NCBI RefSeq assembly: GCF_028858725.1
Contig: NC_084767.1
Location: 34,327,519 to 34,391,518 of the forward strand
Reading direction: 5' to 3'
DNA length: 64,000 nt
Source: Colius striatus
Lineage: Eukaryota > Chordata > Aves > Coliiformes > Coliidae
The position numbers were made by a program, and so were the translations under genes. Position 1 is the stretch's first letter. Every line of letters starts with the position of its first letter. Shown here piece after piece: positions 48,501 through 59,900 of the stretch. The notes beneath the pieces are model-generated. The model saw only the letters and a program-made list of their open reading frames with translations, made no database searches and was not told where the DNA came from.

Positions 48501-48760
48501 CAGAAAAGCTATATAAAACGTGTTATCAATCCAAAGATCCACAGAAATGTGAAAACACACTTTTTGTTTGTTAACACACTAAAGCGAACGTTACAATAAA
48601 TATTTTGCAAGAATATTAATTACTACTACTACATTATGGGTTTTCTTTCATCTCAACCTGAGAACATTATCTTCCCAAGTGAGATTCAAAGTAAGATTTT
48701 TCTTGCCTTCTCACTTTTCTTTGGAAAGGTATTCTGGATTCATGTGTTATTTTGGGGTAT
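45560..48760. other. AT-rich noncoding interval
   Basis: No exon, RNA gene or clear transposon seen. It may include an extended STRADB 3'UTR up to the AATAAA at 46354. Human carries C2CD6 between STRADB and TMEM237; no C2-domain coding sequence was recognised here. Confidence 0.45.
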
Positions 48761-48765
48761 TAGAG

Positions 48766-49759
48766 TGTTCTGGTTTAGCAAGGAGCAGCTTTTGGCTTAG
48801 TAACAGGGGGAGCGGGTTGCAGGGAAGACCCAGTAAAGAGTTTTTGGACTCTCCCCCGGCTCCTGGGTTCACACCCACCTCCGGCCCGGCTGGGCCAATC
48901 TGGCGCCTCTGCCAGCACTATTTAGGGGACGGGAATTTGAAGTGCTGGCAGGAGGTGTAAGAGTGACACGAGATGGAGGCGACCATGCGGACCCTTCAGC
49001 CAGAGAAGGAGGAAGGAAGGAGAAGCAACAGACCAGAGACTCCTCTGCAAGCCGTGGTGAGAATGCAACTGTGCCCCTGCAGCCTATGGAGATCCATGGC
49101 AGGACCGAGGGTTACCAGCAGCTCCATGTGAGTGAGCCCGGACGGGAGAGGGACTGTGTGGGGAGGGGCCATGGCCCAGGCCATGCTGGAGAGCCTGTGT
49201 GCCGCAGAGCAGCCCCACACGAGAGGCAGAGACGAGCTGCAGCCTTTGGAGTCAGTGGGCATCGGAGCAGCCCGTGCGGGGCTGCCATGCGTGTGAGTTA
49301 CCCCACGGACTCGCAGGGAGGACTGGTGTGGAGTTCACCCGTCCTGAGGAGGGACAAACGGCAGAAGCTATCGGGAACAGACTGACTGAGACCTCCACTG
49401 CCTGCCCCCCGAACCGTTCAGGGGGGGACAAGGTAAAAACCCCGGGATCAGGGCTCTGAGCCCGGGAAGAGGGGAGGGGTGGCAAGAAGGTGTTCTTAAA
49501 AAGGCTGGCTGGACTCTTCATTGATGTATTACTCTGTGTTGTTTCATTTGGGTTATGTTTTGGGTTTTTGGGGGTATGTTTTAGTTGATGGTGCATTAAA
49601 TTATTTTTCTGTTTTCTTCCCCAAACCGAGTGGCCTGGTCTGCTTTGTCCTGAACCTTAAGCGGCAATTAAGCTCTCCCTGCCCTTGAGCAATTCTCAGC
49701 CTCTTCGGTACTTGGGGCTAATCGTGGTCTTTATTCCCTGATGGGCCTAAACCACAACA
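48766..49759 (+). mobile_element. Solo LTR of an endogenous retrovirus
   Basis: 994 bp from TGTTCTGGTTTAG to CTAAACCACAACA (inverted termini), flanked by TAGAG (48761) and CAGAG (49760), a 5-bp duplication with one change. CCAAT at 48895, TATTTAG at 48919, ATTAAA at 49595. No internal region. Its 3' third matches the truncated copy at 32897. Shares end motifs and a CTCTCCCTGCCCTTG block with the LTR at 23244, but the middle differs. Confidence 0.88.
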
Positions 49760-50036
49760 CAGAGTTTCAAGTAATAAATCTTGGAGAACGTCACAGAATT
49801 CATTCTTTTCATAGGACCGATTTCCATTTGCTCTGCCTAAATGTTTTGATTCTCAAACTTCAAGATGGATGGTAGCATTTCCTGCAACTTTACTAACAGA
49901 AGAGTCCAGTGATGTGATGTAAGAATTTATAGGTTGTAATCTGGAGGTATCTTTAGCTGACCTCCAAATGTGGAGAACCAGTAAAGGGTCTCACAGAATA
50001 CAATGGCTGACTCATGTTCTCCTGGAGCTCCTCCTA

Positions 50037-51440
50037 AATCATAGACTCATAGAATGCTAGGGGTTGGAAAGGACCTTTAGAGATCATCTAGTCCAACTTC
50101 CCTGCAAAAGCAGGTTCACCTAGATCAGGTCATATAGGAACATGCCCAGGTGGGTCTTGAAGACCTCCAAGGAAGGAGACTCCACAACCCCTCTGGGCAG
50201 CCTGTGCCAGGGCTCCCTCACCTGAACAGTAAAATAGTTTTTTCTCATATTTAAATGGAACTTTTTGTGTTCCAGCTTCATCCCATTACCCCTTATCCTG
50301 TTACTAGCTACAATAGAAAAAAGGGATGTCCCAACCTCCTGACACCCACCCTTTAGGTATTTGTAAATGTTAATAAGATCTCCCCTCAGTCTCCTCTTCT
50401 CCAGACTAAACAGCCCCAGTTCCTGCAGCCTTTCCTGATATGAAAGATGTTCCAGTCCCCTGATCATCTTGGTGGCCCTGCACTGGACTCTCTCCAGAAG
50501 TTCTCTGTCCCTCTTGAGCTGAGGAGCCCAGAACTGGACACAGAACTCCAGATGAGGCCTCACCAGGGCAGAGCAGAGTAGAGGGGGAGAAGAACCTCTC
50601 TTGACCTGCTGGCCACACTCTTCTTGATGCATCCCAGGATGCCATTGGCCTTCTTGGCCATGAGGGCACATTGCTGGCTCATGTTCAGTTTATTATCAAT
50701 CAGGACTCCCAGGTCTCCCTCTTCAGACCTGCTCTTCAGCAGTTCGACCGCCAGCCTGTACTGGTGTATGGCATTGTTCCTTCCCAGATGCAGGACTCTG
50801 CACTTGTCCTTGTTGAACCTCATGAGGTTTCTCTTTGCCCAACTCTCAAGTCAGTTGAGATCCTGCTGAATGGCAGCACAGCCTTCTGGGGAATCAGCCA
50901 GACCTCCCAGTTTGCTGTCATCAGCAAACTTGCTGAGGGTACGCTCTGTCCTCTCATCCAGGTCGTTGATGAAGATGTTGAACAAGACTGGCCCCACACC
51001 TGATCCCTGTGGAACTCCACTGGCCACAGGCCTCCAACTCAATTCTGTGCCATTGATCACCACCCTCTGGGCTCTGTCATTCAGTGAGCTCTTGACCCAC
51101 CTCACTGTCCACTCATCCAAGCCACACTGCCTGAGCTTTCTGATGAGGATGTTATGGGAGACAGAAAAAGTCTTGCTGAAGTCAAGGTAGATGACATCCA
51201 CTGCTCTTCCCTCATCTAGCCAGCCGGTTATGCACTCATAGAAGGCTATCAAGTTGATCAAACAAGATTTCCCCTTGGTGAAGCCATGATGACTCCCCCT
51301 GATAACCATCTTTTCCTTCATATGTTTAGTGATTCAGGATGAGTTGTTCCATCACCTTTCCAGGGATAGAGGTGAGGCTGACCGGCCTGTAGTTCCCTGG
51401 GTCATCCTTCCTGCCCTTTTTTAAGACTGGATGTACATCC
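50037..51440 (-). mobile_element. Long CR1 LINE with reverse transcriptase remains
   Basis: Minus-strand, 1.4 kb, 3' end complete, 5'-truncated. The 471-nt open stretch at 50851-51321 encodes the C-terminal half of a CR1 reverse transcriptase ([31 protein letters not shown], catalytic FADDSKL). Downstream ORF2 continues in other frames ([23 protein letters not shown]), so it is not a functional copy. Confidence 0.95.
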
Positions 51441-52341
51441 AAACTTACTGGCTCTAAAGTACTTTACCTTAACCTCTCTTTTATCCACAATTGAACCTAC
51501 CTCTGTAATGTAATAAGAAGAATGATTTTAATGTTCTTAACAGAGAGCAAACAGTGCCATATAGGATGAAAATAATAGGGAAAAATGAAATAGAGGAACA
51601 TCAAACAAACAACTTGTCCTGAACAAGACTGGTATCTCATTCCTTCAAAAGTGGCATCTATGCTGTTTACAATGAAGAGGAGGGAAAAAGGTTAGTTGCG
51701 CCAGCAATGTGGAAGCAATATTTGAATTACGAAAAAAATTGCAAACTCTGGTTAACAGTAGCACCTAAGCAGCAATTAGCAGTTGATATAACAAAAAACT
51801 GAAAGGAGTACTCAAAATTCAAGAGACACACTGTAGTCCAAAAACCTTAGGCATGTTTTCAGACAAGTTCATCTTTACTGGTGGAATTTCCTGATCCATA
51901 TAAGAAGAATGTTGCAAGGAGAAAGCAAGAAACAGAGAGGGATTGCTGGCAGTAGACATAGCTTTTCCTCTGTTTTGTCACAATCTACTCCACATGACAT
52001 ATGGGTCAAGAGTATCAATGCTGATACTACAAGTTTATTTTAAAAGTTTGTTTATTGTACATGATGGTATCAATTATCTTTCTAGTTCTCATATGTTTTA
52101 TGTGGTCAGTTAAATAAAAATATTCTTACAGGTAGATTTCCTTTTGGCCATGTAAAATCTGGAAAGCCATTTGTAAATGAATTTTCTTTCAGTGCTTTCA
52201 CGGTTTGATGTAGCTGTTGTTCTTCAACAGCTGATGGAGCAATTACAGACTTGTTGAATTATTTATTTCACCAGCTGGCATGCTCTTTTTCCTGCTCTGC
52301 TTTCTGCTTTAAGTTTTCCTTATGGGAGAATATAGATTATT

Positions 52342-52563
52342 TTCATAGAATCACTATGGTTGGAAAAGATCTTTAAGATCGAGCCCAACCACTAACCTCT
52401 CACTGCCAGGCCCATCACTAAACTAAACCATATCCCTCAGCACCTTGTCTATGCATCTTTTGAATATCTCTAGGGATGGTGACTCCATCTCCCTGGGCAG
52501 CCCTTTCCAATGCTTAATAACCCTCTCAGTGAAAACGTTCTTCCTAATGCTCTCTCCTGCTCT
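52342..52563 (-). mobile_element. Old CR1 LINE fragment
   Basis: Diverged minus-strand CR1 3' end: TCATAGAATCACTATGGTTG, 'AAGATCGAGCCCAACC', 'CTCCATCTCCCTGGGCAGCC'. Different subfamily from the other copies. Confidence 0.85.
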
Positions 52564-52929
52564 ATTGAGATCAGTACAGGAAACTGCTTTAGCTAGAGAG
52601 GTCTCTTAAATTTTTTTTTTATGTTTGAAAAAAACCATAGTAATTTAAAATGTGGAATTAAAGCAAATAGTTTTGTTTGTGTGTAAGAATTTTGTCTTGT
52701 ATATCCTGTTTTGACTGCCCCTACTGCATAGGCACACATTGGCTGCCACTGCCAAACACAGCTGGGCAGAACGGGCAGAGTAGTCCACTGCTGCTCCCAT
52801 AAGAATGAAGTCTTTTCATCCCCAGATAAGGGGGAGATAGAAAATAATCTACTCAGCAGGCAGGCTTCCCTCCTCGTTCCCTTCCACAGGCACACGAGCA
52901 TGCACTGACACCTAGCAAAAGGAACAGCA

Positions 52930-53225
52930 GTGCCCCAGCATGCTGCTGCTAGCTAATGCGGCCCCCTGCCCCTGGGCCCCATCACCCAGCTGCCTTGCTC
53001 CCACAGTGCCACCCCCACCTCAAAGGCTAGCGTTCCACCTTCTGCCAGCTCACCTCCTGCTTGAGGCTGTGGCGCTGCTATGGGGCTGCCCAGCCTGCAG
53101 GAGGGATGAGGTGGCAGCCCAGCCAAGCACAGAGGCCCAGCCTCGCATGGCAGCCCAGCTGCCCCTCCAGAATAGTACAAGGGGGCGGTGGGCAGTGGCT
53201 TGGTGGGCTGAGGTGGGGTGGCAGT
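52930..53225. other. GC-rich block in AT-rich desert
   Basis: About 300 bp rich in CCAGC/GCTGCC with few CpGs, so not a typical CpG island. Open frames here lack splice support or known motifs. May be decayed transposon sequence. Confidence 0.4.
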
Positions 53226-53465
53226 ATGAAGGGCTTGAGTCTGATCAGTAAATAAATGGACCGTGGAGGCAATGACCTACCCATAACCCTCTTGAGGTTT
53301 ACCTCAGCAATACAAAAAAGCCTGCCTTTTTTCAAATTCATGCCACTTGGCTTCAAGTGGAGAAAGCTGAGTTGAGAGAGTAACATTTAAAAGAAAAAAA
53401 AACCCAAACCCTGGAATTTAACCAAATGTTAAACAACTCCCTTTTAAGAAGCAAAGGAAGAACAA

Positions 53466-53690
53466 TTTAGCCTAGAAGGGACTCTGGAGGCCTGCTGGGT
53501 CCAGCCCCTGCTCAGGCTGCAAGGGACTCTGTCTACCCAAGAGCAGCTCCAGGTAAGCAGCTCCCACAGACAGCCCCTGTGAGCCACCCACCAGTCCTAA
53601 ATCCTCACCATCAAAATTCCTGTGGCAGCTAATGGCAATTTTCTTGATGCTACCTGTGACCCTTTCCACTGTTCCTTTCACTGTGCAGAA
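53466..53690 (-). mobile_element. Possible very old CR1 fragment
   Basis: 'AGAAGGGACTCTGGAGGCC' followed by 'GGTCCAGCCCCTGCTCAGGC' is reminiscent of a minus-strand CR1 3' end, but heavily diverged and without the terminal repeat. Confidence 0.4.
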
Positions 53691-54757
53691 GAGTCTGACT
53701 CTTCGTAATCGCCCTTTAGGTAGTAGTTCAAGACAGGAATCAGATTCCCAACAATATTATTCTTTTTAGGCCAAACAAACCCCATTAACTGATGAAATAC
53801 ACCTTTCTTGCTAGTCTTCTGGATTTTACAGTACATTTTTAATTGTGTTAAAGGCCAGTAGAGCAGAAGGAATCTGACAAAGAAAAAGTCACAACACTGC
53901 CACAAAAAAATAAAAAAAATGTTTTCCCATAAGCATCTGTTCACTATTGTATATTACACATATTAGCATGGGTAAAAATAAGACAGACTGATTTATTTTA
54001 AACAGACTAATCATTTGGGAACAAGACAAAGCAGTTGCAATCACTTCTAACTAGTTTAGAGCAGTTGTTTAATTGTTTCACATATGTAAAAACAAGAAAT
54101 TGGCACTAACATCTTCATAATTTTTTTCATTAACACAAAAATACTGTGTTAAAAACAGTGATATAGGAACACAAGAAGGCATTTCAGTTAAGGCTTCTAC
54201 AGATATTACATGTTCTGTAATGAAACATCTATTCTGTAAACTTGTTCTAAAACTTTCCAAGTAATTAAACAAAAAGCTCTGTTAAACTCATATTCTATTG
54301 TGAGGCTTAGTGCAATGAAAAGTACTTTGTAAAATAGGTAAGTAGCCATCAAATTGTTTATTAAGTGTGACTTAAATGGCAACTTCAAATCTCATTAACT
54401 TAAATATGCATATACTCCAACCTTCACAAAAATACACACTGGAAAGGCAAGCCTGGCTTGAAATACTGATTCAGTTAAGCTCATTAATTTAGTTCCTGCT
54501 CAACCATCTAAACAAACTACTGTATTTCACAATGAGAATGAATCTGGCTCTTGGCTGGGGAACCTTTGTCTAAGGGACACTTGGAAGATCAGTTCCTAGT
54601 AATAATAGTCAGAAATCAAGCAATGATGTTCAAGTTTTTTCCTGTACTCATGTGATGCCTTAACACAGTTTTGCCTGAGTGCCATACTTTGTGGGCAAAA
54701 TTATACTACTTACAATGCCAAAATGAGAGAAATGTCGAACAGCAAAGAGAAGCCATT

Positions 54758-55054
54758 GGGGGGATGGAGCCAGGCTATTCTCGGTGATGTCCAATGATGG
54801 GATGAGGAGCAATGGGTACAAGCTGGAACATAAGAGGTTCCAAAGAAACATAAGGAAAATTTCTTCACTGTGAGGGTGACAGAGCACTGGAACAGGCTGC
54901 CCAGATGGGTTGTGGAGTCTCCTTCTCTGGAGACATTCAAAACCCACCTGGACGAGTTCCTGTGTGACCTACTCTAGGTGGCCCTGCTCTGGCAGGGAGG
55001 TTGGACTGGATGATCTTTCAAAGTCCCTTCCAACCCTTAAGATTCTGTGATTAA
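54758..55054 (+). mobile_element. CR1 LINE fragment, 3' end
   Basis: Plus-strand CR1: 'ATGGGTACAAGCTGGAACAT', 'GACAGAGCACTGGAACAGGC', 'TTGGACTGGATGATC' and tail at GATTCTGTGATT. Confidence 0.92.
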
Positions 55055-55059
55055 TCTCA

Positions 55060-56920
55060 TCTTCAAAAGCTCAACAGTTCTGTAAATCAAACACACCACA
55101 TCTGGAGGAAGTGTGGTGGCAACTCACATAGAAATGCTAAGTAAGGGCCTCATCCTCCATCTCCTACAGCCAAATCCTGACAAGAATATCTTCATTTTAA
55201 TGTATAATGCAGTGCCAACCACAATTTAGCTCTACACTTTTGAAAAAATACATACACAATAGCCATCACAATTTACAAGAAAGGTTAAAATAAAAGCACC
55301 TTCACACAATGAAGTGAGAGTCTGCATCCCAGAATGCAACCAGCAGCTGCCAGACATTTTTTCATTCTGGTAGAACTCCCCATGCCTGCTCCTCATTCCA
55401 AGATTACCACAGCATTTAAAAATGTCATGGACACCGAATTTTTTAATTACTTAAATTTGCTGGATGGGCATAACAGAGCTCAAGTCCTCAAGTGGTAAGC
55501 CCTAGTTATGTACGTTCCTGTCAGTGTAAAGCAACTCGGGTAACAACATAGAAAGTTACTGGCTTTGTAACATCCTCCTCCTCCAACTCATTTATCTGGC
55601 TACTCTTCACTACCAGAAAGTGAATTAAGTCTCCAGAGAACTTTGACAACTGCACACCCTTTACAAACACAAACACATTAAATAAAACAATGAAAAATCA
55701 ATACATTTTAAATAACATCCACAAATATGTTTGGGTGATACTTTCTTGAAAAATGGGATTTCAAACTAGCTCTTGTCTGTACTACAGAGACTGTTTCATC
55801 CTGAAATATATCTGCATTTATTCACATCTGCCATGCTTTCCTTGTGCCACTTTATCATAAAAGAAAATGAATGTTGGCTATCATCATCAAAACCAACCAA
55901 CTGCCACTATTACTGCTATATCACTACATAGAATCTGGATTGCTGTAGACTTTTTCTTTTGCTTTAGCAAAAATTTTCTTGTACTTTAGGGAAAAAGTTT
56001 CAAAGAACAAAACTCCTTTTGGGGAACCAATCTCCATCAAAATAGGCTGAAGTGGGAATATTTTTAATATCTGTGAAACCCAAGTTTCTTTACAAAGAGC
56101 AGTGAATAATGCTAGTGCTCTTGCCACACCAGATAAGTAGAAATTGGAAAACTATTCCTGAGAATGGCTTTGTAATAGTTATGTGTCCTGACTGTCAAGA
56201 AATCATAGGATGTACATGTGTCATGTTGGTATTCATTAGCCGATCAAAGTGTTGCAACATTAAAACTTCAGTTTTTTATATCTACATCAACTTGAAAGAA
56301 CTTGTCATCAAGATCTTTGTCAGTACTAAACGATGATGAAGAAAAATAAAACAGCCTTTTTTAAGGAATCATTAAACAAAATCCCTGTTGATCCAATCCC
56401 TTATTCTAGCAAATCCTTTTAATGACAACTAAACCAAGATTATTTCATGCTTACTAACTTTGTGGGTTTTATGTTTCCTAACTCTGTTTTGTTATAATCT
56501 TCTTTAGACTACTTTCTTTATGAGATTTGTTTTCATCTCTGGAGAATATTTAGCCAAATCGGGTAAGCCAACTGCTATCGGCATTAGTAACAAAAACAGG
56601 TTGTTGAAGACTGTACAGCAGTCGAAAAAGCAGTGAATACCCAATCTTCTGCATCCATCTAGTTTGTTTGGCTATATATGTAGCAATATTTACAAAATCA
56701 CCTTGACTTTATGCAGTAGAGATAATCTACTTTGTAAAATAAAAAGCAAGAGTATAAAAGTTTTCAATTGCATTTGGAAATTGTAGCATACATAAAAAGT
56801 CAAATTCAAATATATAAAATATAAAAATATTTTTTTCCTTCATGAAAGTTATAATACATGGCTATAATACACAACATGTTGAGCCATCAGTCAGCTACAG
56901 TATTTGCAGAGGCTTGTTCC
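55060..56920. other. Interval between last CR1 and TMEM237 stop
   Basis: AT-rich. Contains the TMEM237 3'UTR of unknown length; no repeat or other gene recognised. Confidence 0.4.
55817..55822 (-). terminator. Candidate TMEM237 polyadenylation signal
   Basis: TTTATT on plus (AATAAA on minus) about 1.1 kb beyond the stop; other candidates cannot be excluded. Confidence 0.25.
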
Positions 56921-56923
56921 ACA

Positions 56924-56991
56924 CTATGGCTGGACTCTGGGTCTGATATCTGCTTGAGGAAATTCCTCAATTTCAGCATGAAACATCAGTT
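56924..56991 (-). CDS. TMEM237: TMEM237 last coding exon
   Basis: Cytosolic tail [20 protein letters not shown] and stop TAG at 56924-56926. Acceptor CTTTTAG. Confidence 0.85.
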
Positions 56992-59900
56992 CTAAAAGAG
57001 AAAGATAAAGAGTTATGTTTTCTTTTAAAAGTTTCACCTGAATACAATTCCATTATTCCTGAAAAGTCCTCTGGCATTCACCCAAGCTCCCTGCTTTTCT
57101 TCCTAATCATAGTACCAACAATTCAGCAATGGCAAGGGCCACCACCGTCCTTAGGAAACTATTGTTGCCTCACAGAATTAAGAGAATTAGTGAAGATGTT
57201 AGCAGCTGATCAAACGCAGTATCATCCTGCATTCAACCTGAACACTGAAACAGAACTCTAAAAGTACATTGAAGGGTTATTAAAGTTTTAAGAGTGTCAG
57301 AATCAAGAAGGAAGATTTCTGTTTAGAGACTGGGATATACTGTCACAGCGTAAGTCAGCAACTGACTGAATGAGCAGCTGCTCATGGCTAGCTGTTACCA
57401 CAGCAGCTAGGGGACAGAAGACAGCCTAAGGTCAGCAGGGAAGAGCTCCCTGTGGAAAAATTCAGCTAGGCATGGTAATCAGCTGATAAGGTAGACCTTG
57501 TGGAGCTCTGTGCTGCTGAGGGTAAAGTTTTCTCCTATCTGGGTTCCCTTACATATCTCTATTGTAAGCTCGGTGCAGTGTATTTTCTCTCTTGCTAATG
57601 GGAGACATTCAGCATATAGTCTGGGCTGCGTTTGCAAACAACTTGTCAACATGGTAAAGTTACACAATGTGGTTTATCCACTCTAATTTGAAATTCACAT
57701 GCTTCTGCCACCTCATCCTTAGTGAACTAAACTTTCTCTACAGTTTGGTCTCAGTCCTAACAGAATGTCTCTCTTTAAATTTCTGAAGCAGGTTTTCTAA
57801 TCTTGGTAGGCACACGTAAATATCAAAAAAGCTCTTCAAAACCCAAGTTAAATCCTGCTACTGGCTTTGTTAAGTCTTTATTATTTAAAAACAGGGTTTA
57901 AATACAATTTAAACATCTATGATAATGTATTCTTCTGTAAAAAAAATTAAAGTCTGCCACCCATTTAGGTTTCTTTAACTCATTGAGTTATTAGAAATAA
58001 GCAGAGTAATGGGCCAGATGAAATACAGAAATATGTACATATAAAATTCTAAAGTAATCTAAAGAAGCATCCTGAATCTTCTTCAGCTTCCCAAACCATA
58101 TATCTCTGTTTCTACTCATCATGCTCTTTGGATACCCATTGACTTGGAAACTGAGACTTCTGATTTTTATGTACAGCATACCTTCAGGTCACAGGCTGTA
58201 TGCACTTGATAGGAAAGCTAAGTTATGATACATCTTTTGGCTTCTAGTTGGAATAATAAAAGGAAGAAAGCCTAGTCTCTAGCCAAGCTTCTTGTAATGC
58301 AGGGAGATGACTCACTTGCCAACTCTCCCAGCTTGGACCAACACACACAGACCTCATCTGAAGTTCTGTTCTGCAATCACAAATCTGACCTTTCAAAGCT
58401 TGGGAGTTCCTCAAACTATTGCAATGTTGTACCGAAAATAGTACTGAACTTTAAATGCATTCAGCATTTGTAAAAGGAATGTTACAGTAAAAATTCCTTT
58501 TCCCTGTAATGGAGACACACGCTTTCTCGTGGTTCAAAATTCGTGTTGCTTCAGCCAGGACAAACAAAGCTTTTCTTTCCTTTAAAAATTACTATTTTGT
58601 CCTTACAAAACTAAACACAGGCACCAGCACTGTTAGAAGCACTTGCTTTGGAAAGTTGCTAGGACATGTTTGTTTTTCCTCGGGACTAGTCTTGCACACC
58701 AAATGCAGAGCACAGCTGTTAAAGCCTGGACAAACAATGTTTTGCTTATTAATGTTTCCTACCTTCACTGTGGTCTAGGTCTGGTCGGTAAGATAAGAAG
58801 ATCCAACTTGTCCCAACTAGAATAGACACCACAAGATTCACCACAATCCATGGCTCAACAATTTCTTCTTCTGTACCTGCCATCCTGGGAAAAGCACATC
58901 AAACCATCAGTCAGGGGTTCGCTGGTACATACATGTTACAACAACCATTTCAACCGAGTATGATAAAAAACAGCTTGCTAAGCTAGATGTGAAAACAGCA
59001 ACTTGTACCACCCTGATGGTCTTGCATTGCAAAGGCCTCTCCATTGCAAAGGGAGAGACTACCAAAGAGAGTGACTTAGCAGCAAAACTTCATCATCTCA
59101 CAGCGAATGTCCACTTGCAGATTTCAACAGCAGATTCCTTCTCTTGGTCAGGAGACAGAAAATAAAAGTGCAAGGTCAAATTTTACTGTGGTGAAAGACA
59201 ACACACAGTATCATTATTACACCTTATTTTAAGCTCTTCTTTATAAGGCATCAAGACAAGTAAACAGCTCATCAGTAAAGTCTGTCTGGAAGCGTGTGCA
59301 AGAACTGGTGCACAGATGCTGTGAGGTGGATGCGATAGGCTTTTCAGGATGTTACTGTCATAATAGTAGCAGGTTCTGGTTCTGTTACTAGAATGTAGGC
59401 TTTTTAATAAACAACTCAACAAACATTTACAAAAACCCTAAAGAAGAAAAGCAAAAATATTTAACTGCCTCAACCAGCAAATTTTCATGTAAATACTTTC
59501 GTTTTACTTCTCCTGTTTTATATTAAAGCTTGTACTACTAAGTCCACTAAATATCTCCTTCAGAAAGTAATAGTTTTGAATAGGGTCTCCTAGAATGAAA
59601 CAATACTTCATATTTAATGACAGTTGTGTCTCCTAAGCCATTGTATCCTGTGGCAGACACACCACTTCTTCACAATACCATGACTTTCATTTCTTGGACA
59701 GACTATCTCCTTCAAAAACAGAGCTGACTCTCTACAGAACGTTCTGCCATTGAACACAAATGGGTTACCTCAGTAAGGTCCCACTTCTTTGTCACAATAG
59801 ATTCTTAAGGTTTCTGCCAGGTGACATTTTCAGCAGCATTCCAACAGGCTGTTGTTTGCGGTATAATGGATTTGTGACCAACATGACTGAATCATTTGAG

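Noticed and set aside
48679-49596. ORFs of 86-147 codons
   Set aside because: They lie inside the solo LTR, whose boundaries and signals account for the sequence; no retroviral protein similarity was seen.
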